Of a DNA stretch of 64,000 bases, positions 55,301-60,489 are shown in pieces (position 1 is the stretch's first letter; each line of letters opens with the position of its first letter). The notes beneath the pieces are model-generated. The model searched no databases. It was not told where the DNA came from and saw only the letters and a list, made by a program, of their open reading frames with translations. A program made the position numbers and the translations under genes. Source of the DNA: Nematopogon swammerdamellus (Eukaryota; Arthropoda; Insecta; Lepidoptera; Adelidae); the NCBI GenBank assembly GCA_946902875.1, contig OX336350.1:21628048-21692047 (forward strand). Direction: 5' to 3'.

Positions 55301-55685
55301 TTTAGCCCCTCCATGTTTCATCGCCACCACTGCCTCATTTACAGCCAGCGTGCAGGTGTGCTTTGCCGGTAGAAACAGAGCACAGTTTATCCCCCATCCT
55401 ATTCTCAGCGGAAACTATTACTTATTCTGTAGTTAGAGTGCCATCTCTAACTAGTATTATCTCATAGGTAAGTTGAGAAATTGTAATAAGACCTACCCTT
55501 CTCACTCTTCCTGTTGTAGTAGAGTGCGAGGGAGGAGTGGTCGGGTGCGACGGCGCGGAGGAGTGCCTCCCGCCTGCCGCCCGCCCCCGCCGCCGCCCCG
55601 CCGCGCACCACCAGCGCCACCTCACCGCCCCCCTCCCCGGAGAGCCGCGCCGCCGCCGCCGCCTCGCGCACCTCGCTCGTCGCGT
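25237..55685 (-). CDS. Tsp: Thrombospondin, nearly complete gene (multi-exon, 5' end missing)
   Basis: This is a secreted, multimeric, calcium-binding extracellular-matrix glycoprotein of the short (pentameric or COMP-like) thrombospondin class, which works at muscle attachment sites in flies. Twenty exons join in phase to about 1130 codons: part of the N-terminal laminin-G-like domain, an acidic and charged linker, a coiled coil ending in a cysteine pair (QDQCC), EGF-like modules including DMDECD and DVDECD calcium-binding types, a run of type 3 repeats with DXDXDG motifs, and the C-terminal lectin-like domain ([49 protein letters not shown]) ending RQLIYN and a stop. The signal-peptide exon is absent. 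Two exons carry tandem donor-site amplifications and one intron holds an 11-kb transposon nest. Confidence 0.95.
25445..25706 (+). mobile_element. SINE-like family B copy abutting a Tsp donor
   Basis: It has family B landmarks (ACTGTAGGTCCCTTCCCTTC, ACTAGGTGGTAGGGTTTAAC, GTTTCCATCAAATAAAAAAA). Its A-rich end stops about 12 nt before the exon at 25718, so the intron just inside that 5' splice site is mostly transposon. Confidence 0.75.
25718..25955 (-). CDS. Tsp: Tsp exon, C-terminal domain
   Basis: A 238-nt phase 0-1 exon of the thrombospondin C-terminal domain: [60 protein letters not shown] and [13 protein letters not shown]. These strongly match the family. Donor AACG|GTGAGC. Confidence 0.96.
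26085..26490 (-). mobile_element. tRNA-derived SINE-like family A, full copy, minus strand
   Basis: It has a tRNA-like head (GACGGGTGGCCGAGTGATTT, B box GGTTCGAATCC), a middle domain, a GACTCAGCCACCCATACCGG tail, then poly-A. It is inserted in the intron between the two Tsp C-terminal exons. A scrap of family B follows to about 26560. Confidence 0.85.
26583..26766 (-). CDS. Tsp: Tsp exon, C-terminal domain
   Basis: A 184-nt phase 2-0 exon: [40 protein letters not shown], then a stretch ending STPDQ. The [16 protein letters not shown] signature is diagnostic for thrombospondins. Confidence 0.96.
27009..27714. mobile_element. Element with perfect 25-bp terminal inverted repeats
   Basis: 27009-27033 and 27690-27714 are perfect reverse complements (beginning AATTGGGTGAATCAAC). 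The 706-bp unit lies within a Tsp intron and has an oddly GC-rich core (27320-27410). It has no ORF, so it is a non-autonomous DNA element of unknown superfamily. Confidence 0.7.
27943..28152 (-). CDS. Tsp: Tsp exon, start of C-terminal domain
   Basis: A 210-nt phase 2-2 exon: [40 protein letters not shown] and [20 protein letters not shown] followed by DDDYIGFIF. This is a classic thrombospondin C-terminal domain start. Donor TTCAG|GTTGG. Confidence 0.96.
28425..28548 (+). mobile_element. Partial SINE-like family B fragment
   Basis: GTTCAGTGTAGCCGGCACGA, then GAAGCACTGACATGGCACCT and GTTGTAGGTGATGTAGCCAA match family B. It is intronic in Tsp. Confidence 0.6.
28710..28815 (-). CDS. Tsp: Tsp exon, last type 3 repeat
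   Basis: A 106-nt phase 1-2 exon: [34 protein letters not shown]. It holds the final calcium-binding type 3 repeat leading into the C-terminal domain. Confidence 0.93.
29098..29273 (-). CDS. Tsp: Tsp exon, type 3 repeats
   Basis: A 176-nt phase 2-1 exon: [58 protein letters not shown]. It contains two type 3 repeats with DXDXDG calcium loops. Confidence 0.95.
29447..29624 (-). CDS. Tsp: Tsp exon, type 3 repeats
   Basis: A 178-nt phase 1-2 exon: [40 protein letters not shown] and [18 protein letters not shown]. It contains type 3 repeats with paired DACDNC cysteines. Confidence 0.95.
29763..29931 (-). CDS. Tsp: Tsp exon, type 3 repeats
   Basis: A 169-nt phase 0-1 exon: [40 protein letters not shown] and [16 protein letters not shown]. 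The donor GACG|GTACAC makes the GGT junction codon. Confidence 0.95.
30210..30416 (-). CDS. Tsp: Tsp exon, EGF end and first type 3 repeats
   Basis: A 207-nt phase 0-0 exon: [60 protein letters not shown]. [16 protein letters not shown] is a thrombospondin hallmark. The donor is CCT|GTAAGT. It is separated from its upstream neighbour exon (44537) by 14.1 kb of array and transposons. Confidence 0.96.
30622..30654 (-). repeat. Severed unit of the Tsp 111-bp array
   Basis: The sequence around ACGTCGCAGACGCAGCGGTT is identical to units at 42000-44536. It stops where the SINE starts; the rest of that unit resumes at about 41995. This shows the nest landed inside an array unit. Confidence 0.88.
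31619..32536 (-). pseudogene. Decayed LINE C-terminal zinc-knuckle/endonuclease-like fragment within the CACTA element
   Basis: Minus-strand frames, broken by frameshifts near 31980 and 32290, read in order: [34 protein letters not shown] (zinc knuckle), [18 protein letters not shown], a tract ending WELLMD, then [20 protein letters not shown] and [18 protein letters not shown]. This order matches the C-terminal module of many metazoan retroelement polyproteins that carries ELTVP and EVGxRG motifs. The reverse transcriptase is absent. It is either captured cargo or an older insertion; homology runs on to about 33000 only weakly. Confidence 0.6.
33440..33701 (+). repeat. Gypsy LTR 1 (extra, outermost left)
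   Basis: 262 bp, beginning TGTGCCGGACACGACACATC and ending TGCCACA. It differs from the other two LTRs at two sites (ACGTTTATAC for ACATTTATAC, and GCCACA for GCTACA). The 4-bp duplication GTAT lies at 33436-33439, just outside. Confidence 0.93.
33702..33722 (+). repeat. 21-bp collapsed internal region between LTR 1 and LTR 2
   Basis: ACTGGT (the first bases after an LTR, as at 33985) is joined directly to AAAGGGGGAAATTGA (the polypurine tract before LTR 3, at 39633-39647). All internal sequence of this second unit is missing. Confidence 0.92.
33723..33984 (+). repeat. Gypsy LTR 2 (functional 5' LTR)
   Basis: 262 bp, TG..CA ends. It is followed by ACTGGTGACCTACCGACGTG, whose start is the likely tRNA primer-binding site; the tRNA was not identified. 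Confidence 0.93.
34095..34970 (+). CDS. Gypsy Gag-like protein
   Basis: 291 codons. The N-terminal two thirds is a capsid-like helical domain (motifs [43 protein letters not shown]), as in insect Gypsy elements. Near the end an Arg/Ser-rich stretch precedes a [18 protein letters not shown] knuckle. It binds and packages element RNA by family analogy. It overlaps the start of pol by 43 nt in a different (-1) frame, so pol is probably made by frameshifting. Confidence 0.88.
   Translation: MSNDGEHAHLVAQDATPCGATGELAALSVSSRIPEFWRQQPKLWFIQFEAITASQRLSDDQRWQTVIAKLQLPDLQQVSDLLTSPPPERRYDALKARLISANADSELRQFQKLLGEMQLGDQRPSQLLRRMRDLARDKVSDDALKFLWAGHLPTAVRAVLAVSDKESLEDLAVIADSVLENTRCTQVNELAPAPVASQSCEMQASVAALATQMARMCAEIASIRDEQAQQRRPHRPRSRTPAHRYRSSSRTGASEQKAGWLCWYHHTFREKANKCEQPCAWKDQTKMQSEN
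34928..36781 (+). CDS. Gypsy Pol, protease-RT-RNase H part
   Basis: 617 codons. Aspartic protease at residues about 36-50 ([13 protein letters not shown]); reverse transcriptase at about 190-370 with the [15 protein letters not shown] active site; RNase H from about 490 ([34 protein letters not shown]). The frame ends early, just after RNase H, where integrase continues in another frame. The first codons before the protease overlap gag. Confidence 0.93.
   Translation: MRVEGPDENAIGKLDAVQPKAEVCTLENSKRLYITDRNSGINFLIDSGADISVLSRNKGSPSDYVLYAANGSAITTYGEKSLTLDLGLRRPYKWSFVEANVRMPIIGADFLEYHNLLVDLRNRRLIDGTTELHVKTTAISSDQPTIKTVCAGDPFGEIIASFPNVTKPSVFGKEAIKHSVEHYIETKGPPVHCRPRPLAPDKYKKVKQEIETMLELGIIQPSKSPWASPIHVVDKKNGDIRIVGDYRLLNGNTILDAYPTPRLHDFTYILHNKRVFSKIDLNKAYHQIPVRKEDIPKTAVTTPVGLFEYRRMCFGLKNAGMSFCRFIHTVLQGLDYVFAYVDDIIIASEDEEAHKKHLREVLRRLDAHGITLNMQKSEFNRSQLTFLGYSVSPEGITPLPERVSALSNYKKPTTVLELRRFIGAINFYRECLPNAAVYLAPLNRYLVNSKKRDKTIIQWTPEADVAFENCKEAIKNACMLAHPAAGAQLSIMTDASNTSVGAVLHQHSSKGREPLGFFSKTLSETQRKYSTYDRELLGIYMAVKHFRRLIEGSFVKVYCDHKPLTFAFKKNETTNDTPRRLRQLDYISQFVSNTSPAKTILWQIFCHASPKSIVPAQ
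36698..38103 (+). CDS. Gypsy integrase part of Pol (separate frame)
   Basis: The first ATG is at 36730 (457 codons), but family-like sequence begins a little upstream, at about 36705. There is an HHCC zinc domain ([24 protein letters not shown]) and a DDE catalytic core ([35 protein letters not shown]), then a C-terminal basic tail. It is offset from the RT/RNase H frame by -1, so full-length Pol would need a second frameshift or the copy is mutated. Confidence 0.92.
38104..39647 (+). other. Gypsy 3' non-coding region
   Basis: 1.5 kb of AT-rich sequence between integrase and LTR 3 with no sizeable ORF or env domain. It ends in the polypurine tract AAAGGGGGAAATTGA. Confidence 0.8.
39648..39909 (+). 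repeat. Gypsy LTR 3 (3' LTR)
   Basis: 262 bp, no difference from LTR 2 seen by eye. Followed by the GTAT target duplication. Confidence 0.93.
40171..41891 (+). pseudogene. LINE RT/RNase H remnant (3' part)
   Basis: Reading frame 40183-40868 holds the [18 protein letters not shown] active-site region, [31 protein letters not shown] and thumb sequence. RNase H follows at about 40904 ([35 protein letters not shown]). Further frames carry the C-terminal [20 protein letters not shown] knuckle (41539-41787). Stops and frame changes at 40868 and about 41150 show decay. Confidence 0.85.
41995..44536 (-). repeat. 111-bp exon-donor tandem array downstream of Tsp exon 44537-44689
   Basis: About 22 complete copies plus the severed one at 30622. 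Each unit (minus strand) is 72 nt of exon 3' end coding [15 protein letters not shown] and YGNRCVCD, the 5' splice site GAC|GTTAGTACC, and about 39 nt of intron. Unit length is 110-115 bp, mostly 111, a multiple of three. Some copies have CTGG and code WHGCD, others CTAG and HGRD. Copies near 43800-44480 carry GGATAG (a stop). The true exon is the copy at 44537. Confidence 0.93.
44537..44689 (-). CDS. Tsp: Tsp exon, Cys-rich EGF-like module (source of the 111-bp array)
   Basis: A 153-nt phase 0-0 exon: [40 protein letters not shown] and [11 protein letters not shown]. The acceptor is GGCTCGGGCAG and the donor is GAC|GTTAGT. It joins in phase to 30416 (CVCD then [10 protein letters not shown]). 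Its 3' 69 nt and donor are repeated downstream. Confidence 0.93.
44876..45190 (+). mobile_element. SINE-like family B, full copy
   Basis: Head GTGTGGGGCTGGTACTTTAA, then GTCGTAAAAGGCGACTAAGG, ACTAGGTGGTAGGGCTTAAC, GAAAGGTCGGTCGAAACGGC and the GTGTCAGTTCCCATAAAAAA end. It is intronic in Tsp, near-identical in layout to 62563-62870. Confidence 0.82.
45335..45570 (-). CDS. Tsp: Tsp exon, calcium-binding EGF modules
   Basis: A 236-nt phase 1-0 exon: [40 protein letters not shown], then [20 protein letters not shown] and VNTP. There are two DxDEC calcium-binding EGF starts. The donor is CCG|GTCAGT. Confidence 0.95.
45700..46215 (-). pseudogene. LINE reverse-transcriptase fragment, minus strand
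   Basis: Minus-strand frames carry an RT segment resembling [18 protein letters not shown] and [18 protein letters not shown]. Several stops and frame breaks mark it as a fossil. It sits in the Tsp intron next to the exon at 46245. Confidence 0.65.
46245..46436 (-). CDS. Tsp: Tsp exon, EGF-like modules
   Basis: A 192-nt phase 1-1 exon: [60 protein letters not shown] and HWD. The acceptor GGCGAAG lacks a strong pyrimidine tract but keeps phase on both sides. The donor is GACG|GTAAAC. Confidence 0.92.
46437..47252 (-). other. Tsp intron, no gene seen
   Basis: AT-rich, with AGGATGGTGTTTTGACCATG-type sequence near 46960 that looks repeat-derived. No exon was recognised. Confidence 0.6.
47253..47372 (-). 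CDS. Tsp: Tsp exon, EGF-like module
   Basis: A 120-nt phase 1-1 exon: [39 protein letters not shown]. It has the classic VxC..[15 protein letters not shown] pattern of thrombospondin EGF repeats. The donor is CAAG|GTGCGT. Confidence 0.95.
47990..48112 (-). CDS. Tsp: Tsp exon, EGF-like module
   Basis: A 123-nt phase 1-1 exon: [40 protein letters not shown]. The donor is GGAC|GTGAGT. Confidence 0.95.
48553..48596. repeat. 18-bp perfect hairpin in Tsp intron
   Basis: 48553-48570 (CCTATGTAGACACGTTAT) pairs perfectly with 48579-48596 around an 8-nt loop. Confidence 0.75.
48700..48905 (+). mobile_element. Diverged SINE-like family B fragment
   Basis: GATAGGTGGTAGGGCTTAAC, then TCGTGTTTTCCGTCCAGTTC and AATGTAGACGGCACGA align to family B with gaps. 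Confidence 0.55.
49050..49280. mobile_element. Unclassified interspersed repeat
   Basis: AAAATCGGTTTAGTAGATCC followed by CGACAGACGGACGGAGAGAC resembles a segment at 58785-58870 (AAAATCGGTCCAGTGGTTCT then GACAGACAGACAC). This suggests a shared retroelement-derived repeat. Confidence 0.45.
49383..49575 (+). mobile_element. Partial SINE family A copy
   Basis: ACCGGTGTAAACTGTAGGTC, then TCCAGTATAGCCAGCGATCC and ACTCAGCCACCCATACCGGG match family A with an internal deletion. It lies next to the Tsp exon at 49620. Confidence 0.7.
49620..49736 (-). CDS. Tsp: Tsp exon, first EGF-like module
   Basis: A 117-nt phase 1-1 exon: [38 protein letters not shown]. It follows the coiled coil directly. The donor is CCCC|GTAAGT. 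Confidence 0.94.
49737..51567 (-). other. Tsp intron, no gene seen
   Basis: 1.8 kb with a CA microsatellite at its start and no recognised exon or mobile element. Confidence 0.6.
51568..51744 (-). CDS. Tsp: Tsp exon, oligomerisation coiled coil
   Basis: A 177-nt phase 1-1 exon: [38 protein letters not shown], then a proline run and RCVAGSCYQ. The heptad leucines/isoleucines and the adjacent cysteine pair match the thrombospondin multimerisation segment, where the cysteines link subunits. Confidence 0.93.
52018..52782 (-). repeat. 122-bp exon-donor tandem array downstream of Tsp exon 52783-52969
   Basis: Six extra copies, spaced exactly 122 bp (shared site at 52051, 52173, 52295, 52417, 52539 and 52661; the true one is 52783). 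Each holds about 84 nt of exon end ([20 protein letters not shown]..), the 5' splice site GACG|GTCAGTACC and about 38 nt of intron. The period is not a multiple of three, so read-through changes frame each unit. Copies are nearly identical. Confidence 0.95.
52783..52969 (-). CDS. Tsp: Tsp exon, charged linker (source of the 122-bp array)
   Basis: A 187-nt phase 0-1 exon: [60 protein letters not shown]. It is very charged and helical, leading into the coiled coil. The acceptor GGGTAAGCAG lacks a pyrimidine tract; it was chosen because it keeps phase with 53327 and 51744. Confidence 0.85.
53327..53476 (-). CDS. Tsp: Tsp exon, end of N-domain and acidic linker
   Basis: A 150-nt phase 0-0 exon: [40 protein letters not shown] and an acidic end. 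The acceptor is GTTCGCAG and the donor is CAG|GTACTT. Confidence 0.88.
53537..53758. mobile_element. 222-bp foldback MITE with long inverted arms
   Basis: The arms of about 95-100 bp (left CTATAGTGCAACCAGGAAGT.., right ..CTTCCTAGTGGCACTATAG) are nearly perfect complements through AAGAAGGGACGTGAACTTTC near the centre. It lies in a Tsp intron, 61 bp upstream of an exon acceptor. Confidence 0.88.
54379..54575 (-). CDS. Tsp: Tsp exon, laminin-G-like N-domain
   Basis: A 197-nt phase 1-0 exon: [40 protein letters not shown], then [20 protein letters not shown] and HHHLKL. GC-rich with an Ala/Arg bias. Beta-strand-like alternation fits the laminin-G/TSPN fold. Assigned by order and phase. Confidence 0.82.
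55497..55685 (-). CDS. Tsp: Tsp exon, laminin-G-like N-domain (first visible)
   Basis: A 189-nt phase 1-1 exon: [40 protein letters not shown], then [20 protein letters not shown] and EK. The acceptor is TTGCGCAG and the donor is AAGG|GTAGGT. It joins in phase to 54575. The residues before it, including the signal peptide, must lie upstream (higher coordinates) and were not found. Confidence 0.78.
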
Positions 55686-56019
55686 CTGCGCAACGCACAC
55701 ATACACACACACACACCAGGCATCAGACACAGCATCAAGAAGAAGGATCACGTACGAGAGTGCGAGGAGTTTGCCAGCGGACAGCTACATACGTCGTCAC
55801 CCCAACACGTCATCCAAGTGGCCGTGGCGTTGCTATGCCTCCCTCCGCCCACCCACTACTCCCAGCACTGGGTGGCATGGCGACACATGTTATGTTAGAC
55901 ATTATAGTTAGCTGGCGACACCAGCCATCGCATCAGCAACAGCGCAACTTCCTCCCTCTGAGAGAAGGTTCAACAATCTCTTATTATAATGCTAGAAGAG
56001 CTCGAATTAGAATAATCCA
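55686..56019. other. Upstream of the first visible Tsp exon
   Basis: A CA microsatellite and GC-rich sequence with no convincing signal-peptide exon in the needed phase. Confidence 0.5.
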
Positions 56020-56710
56020 AAAACTATTTAAAATAAAAATCTATAAACCGCCTTCAAAAATCTATGAAATAAAAAAAAAAACGAACCCTAGAGTTAAAGG
56101 CGGTGCTAAAAAGGCTACACAAATCACAAAGGATATCCACTCATGTTTTCTTTCATACATCATTTTTGCTTGCTTTAGCACCGCCTTCAACTCTAGGGTT
56201 GGTTTTTTTTTTATTTCATACATTTTTGAAGGCGGTTTGTTATATTTTTATTTTAAATAGCTTTTTAGTTCTACTTTTTTTAGGAAGTCGGTTTTATGTT
56301 TTTTAAAACTTTTTTTTATTTCACAGTTTTTTTTTGTAATTTTTTGCTATTAATGTACTCGGCGGAATCACTCGGCCTTCGGCCTCGCGATTCCGTCTCG
56401 CTTTCCAATCCGATCTTGACCCAATTAAAATAGGGCCACGTCAGCCGCCAGTGGTGCAGACAATCAACTGTCGCTTTAATAAATTAAGCGCATCTGGCCG
56501 GTCGGAAAAAATTTCAAATTTAGAATATTCATGAAAAAAAACAAGGGTCCGAATGTGTATCACAATATCGATTCACGTATTTCAATAAAATGACAGAGAA
56601 ACTTTCAAAATATTAGGTATTTAATACTTTTTAGTTCTTTTTTTTTTGGAAATCGGTTTCATATTTTTAAAACAGTTTTTATTTAATTCTTTTCAGTAAT
56701 ATTATTAGTA
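56020..56710. repeat. Left arm of a large inverted repeat
   Basis: Three modules: a self-complementary 250-bp foldback (56020-56270, arms AACCGCCTTCAAAAAT and AACCCTAGAGTTAAAGGCGG), a middle module with CTCGGCCTTCGGCCTCGCGA (56340-56445), and an inner module (56470-56710). All three recur inverted in 60490-62170. Confidence 0.85.
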
Positions 56711-56769
56711 ATATTACTTACTAGCTGAGCCCGCGGCTCCGCTCGCGTGAAATTCGTATTTCAAAGAAG

Positions 56770-57848
56770 ACATTAAGTAACTGAGGGCGAGTCCGAAGGC
56801 CGAGCTGTGTTCAGGAAGACTACAAACCTTCTCGAAGAAAGTAAGTAATTAAGGGTGAGGCCGAAGGCCGAGCTGCGTTCAGGAAGACTATAAACCTTCT
56901 CGAAGAAAGTAAGTAATTAAGGGCGAGGCCGAAGGCCGAGCTGCGTTCAGGAAAACTATAAACCTTCCCGAAGAAAGTAAGTAACAAAGAGCGAGGCCGA
57001 AGGCCGAGCTTCGTTCAAGAAGACTATAAACCTTCTTGAAGAAAGTAAGAAACAAAGGGCGAGGCCGAAAGCCGAGCTGCGTTCAGGAAGACCATAAATA
57101 TTCTCGAAGAAATTACGCAACTGAGGGCGAGACCGAAGGCCGAGCTGCGTTCAGGAAGACGATAAACATTCTCGAAGACAGTAAGTGACTATGGGCGAAG
57201 CCGAAGGCCGAGCTGCGTTCAGGAAGAGGATAAACCTTCTCGAAGAAAGTAAGTAACTGAGGGCGAGGCCCAAGGCCGAGCTGCGTTCAGGAAGACCATA
57301 AACCTCCTCGAAGAAAGTAAGTAACTGAGGGCGAGGCCGAAGGCCGAGCTGTGTTCAGGAAGACGATAAACCATCTCTAAGAAAGAAAGTAATTAAGGGC
57401 GAGGCCGAAGGCCGAGCTGCGTTCAGGAAGAGGATAAACTTTTTCGATGAAAGTAAGTAACAAAGAGCGAGGCCGAAGGCCGAACTGCCTTTAGGAAGAC
57501 TATAAACCTTCTCGAAGAAAGTAAGTAACTGAGGGTGAGGCCGAAGGCCGAGCTCCGTTTAGGAAGAGGATAAACCATGGGTCAGGCCGAAGGCCGAGCT
57601 GCGTTAAGGAAGAGGATTAACCTTCTTGATGTAAGTAAGTAACTATGGGCGAGGCCGAAGGCCGAGCTGTATTCTGGAAGACGATAAACCTTCTCGATTT
57701 CTCGATGAAAGTAATGGCGTGTAGATAAACGATAAAACTTCTTAAATAAAGTAAGTAACTAACGGCGAGGCTTCAGGCTAAGCTGCATTCTGGAATACAA
57801 TAAACCTCCACGAAGAAAGTAAGTAACTAAGGGCGAGGCCACCGTCAC
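56770..57848. repeat. 68-bp tandem array, about 15 copies
   Basis: The unit contains GAAAGTAAGTAACTGAGGGC, GAGGCCGAAGGCCGAGCTGC and GTTCAGGAAGACTATAAACC. Copies are 5-20 % diverged and a few are partial (57570-57720), so the array is old. GGCCGAAGGCCGAG also occurs in the flanking inverted arms (56370, 61772). Followed by a 20-C run (57850-57869). Confidence 0.9.
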
Positions 57849-58200
57849 ACCCCCCCCCCCCCCCCCCCCATTTATTTGTTTTGAGTAGCTATAATTATGA
57901 TTTTCCTTTAAAAAAAAACGATATTCCCATACAATCTTTAACACTCCGTTTCCTCCACTTATATGTGAAAATCCAACAATCCTGGACCACTTCGTTATTT
58001 TATATATGATGAATAGCTATACTTATGAGTTTCAAGTTCCTACCTTTAAGAAACCGATACTCCCATACAAACTTTCGCATCTCCTATTTCACCCCCTTAT
58101 TGTTTTTTGAGACTATGTCCTTCCTCAGGATGCAATTCATCTCTGTACAAAATTTTATAAACTCCTAAAATCTAATTTTGAAATCATTCCCTATTTTAAT

Positions 58201-58332
58201 CTCCCTCTCCCTCTCCCTCTCCCTCTCCCTCTCCCTCTCCCTCTCCCTCTCCCTCTCCCTCTCCCTCTCCCTCTCCCTCTCCCTCTCCCTCTCCCTCTCC
58301 CTCTCCCTCTCCCTCTCCCTCTCCCTCTCCCT
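58201..58332. repeat. (CTCCCT)n microsatellite
   Basis: About 22 perfect hexamer repeats. Opposite-strand Glu-Arg or Glu-Gly ORFs are repeat artefacts. Confidence 0.97.
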
Positions 58333-58904
58333 CCATCTCCCTGCCTCTCCCTCCCTTCCGTTGAGTCTCGCCATTATCGATGCTTCGAGTAAATATGGCA
58401 ACCCCAAAGATGGTAAACAGACAGACATACATACAGACAGACAGAAAGCAGACGTTGGATCTTATTAGAGGTAAGGAAGAAAGGAAAGGATAAGGATAAG
58501 GGGGATTCAATCGCTCTACCTCCACCTCCCCTCCCGCCCCTCCCTCACCCCCCTCCCTATATGCCTCTACTTATCCCCCCTCCTCCTCCCCCCCCCCCCC
58601 CCCCCTTCAGGATATACCGTAATGTCATCGGTTCTTACTCGGGTGAATGATTCCGTGTCCGTTACATACAAATATTGCCAAGTGCTCTCATATTTCACTT
58701 CACTGCTAACCTCATAAGCTATTTAGCGTGATAGTAAGTAGCCTATAGTTGATGGGAAGAATCAAGCTATCCGTAGAATTTTGTTTTATTAAAATCGGTC
58801 CAGTGGTTCTCGAGTTATAAGCGGACAGACAGACACTCAGACATTCAGACAGAAAGCAGACGTTGGATTTTATTATAGGTAAGGAAGGATACTTATAAAA
58901 GAAT

Positions 58905-59301
58905 AATCGAAATCGATTGAAGTGGTACAGAATTATTCGCCATATGTGTCAGACTGCAAATTGCTGAATAAGTCCACATCATAAAAGTTTTGCTGAAGGT
59001 AATCACACACTCTTTGGTAATTTATCAAACTGAAAATTGCTGAAATCGACCACATCACAAGTTTTGCTGAAGGTAACCACACACCATAGTATAATGTTGA
59101 TTTTTCATAAACCGCTCAATCAATTTCGATAAAATTGAAATTGGACCACCTCTGAAGGATGACCTACCAAACAAAAAAATAATTTTCTAAATCGGCCCTC
59201 AATTGACGGAGAAATCGTGTAACAAACATAAAAAAAAATTAAAAAAAAAACATACAGTCGAATTGAGAACCTCCTCCTTTTTTGGAAGTCGGTTAAAAAT
59301 A
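58905..59301. repeat. Inner inverted pair, left copy
   Basis: It is the reverse complement of 60055-60485: AATCGAAATCGATTGAAGTG at one end and GGAGG..TTTTTTGGAAGTCGGTTAA at the other, with CACATCACAAGTTTTGCTGA and ATTGACGGAGAAATCGTGTA between. Confidence 0.85.
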
Positions 59302-60054
59302 GCCAACCCAACACGACTTGTATCGTAGACAAGAAGTAATCTGCACTTGGAATCGACTTAAAACAATGTTTCGTCTTCCGCTGTGAACTCAAGCATGGCA
59401 TCATGTCATCTCTGCCTGCACAGTGGTCGCTTCCCTTGTGACCTCCTCTCTCGAGATCGATTCTTCCTCATTCATTGCTAGTATCACAAGTAAGCATACC
59501 TACATATAATGTATTTAGAAGAAAATAACAACAATTTGGATGCAACAATGGCATGACAACAAGTGATGCCATTGTATCAATGACTTGGAGGAAATTTCCT
59601 CGAAGATCAATGATAAAAGCTGTAATTGAATCATTAGATAATTCTAATCAATCACACATATTCGAGCACATGGGATCTTCTGTGATCTGTCTACTACTAA
59701 GGCGTTCGTTATGGTGTGATGATGATATAAGAGCTGCGCCTTTGTAAAACTAGGTTTGTGATCTGGCTCTCAAGCAGTATTTTTGACATACTGTAGGCGG
59801 TGGATATTATCGCGTATTGCCCGTGGTACCACCAGGTTGTATGTGGATAGTTACTAAAATACCTACTTGTAATAATATTTATGAAAAAAAATCTAAGTCT
59901 TGCTTTTTTTTATTAATGAAGAACGCTCAATAACAATCGAGATAAAATAAACAGGCTCCCCGTGGTGTCAGCAGGTGTTCCTAGCACTGGCTACATCGCA
60001 CTCCAAAATATCTTCTATTTGCTCAGAATATGTAGGTACAGTAGATAACTATTT

Positions 60055-60485
60055 TTAACCGACTTCCAAAAAAGGAGGAGGTTCTCAATTCGTCTGTATG
60101 TTTTTTTTTTTTTTATTTTTTTTTTTATTTTTTTTATTTTTTTGTATGTTTGTAACACGATTTCTCCGTCAATTGAGGGCCGATTTAGAAAATTCTTTTT
60201 TTGTTAGTTAGGTCATACTTCCGAGGTGGTCCCATTTCAATTTTATCGAAATTGGTTCAGTGGTTTTCGAAAAATCAGCATAATACTATGGTGTGTGGTT
60301 ACCTTCAGCAAAACTTGTGATGTGGTCGTTTTCGGCAATTTTCAGTTTGATAAATTAGTATGGTGTGTGGTTACCTTCAGCAAAACATTTGTGATGTGGA
60401 CTTATTCAGCAATTTGCAGTCTGACACATATGGCGAATAATTCTGTACCACTTCAATCGATTTCGATTATTCGATTTCGATTATT
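60055..60485. repeat. Inner inverted pair, right copy
   Basis: Complement of 58905-59301, expanded by poly-T runs near 60110-60145. A third, partial plus-strand relative lies at 60885-60985. Confidence 0.85.
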
Positions 60486-60489
60486 CTTT

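Noticed and set aside
56770..57848. CRISPR-like array
   Set aside because: The whole 68-bp unit repeats with no unique spacers and there are no cas genes. The host is a eukaryote.
58165..58525. Glu-Arg or Glu-Gly and Leu-Ser ORFs
   Set aside because: Pure translation of the (CTCCCT)n microsatellite on either strand.
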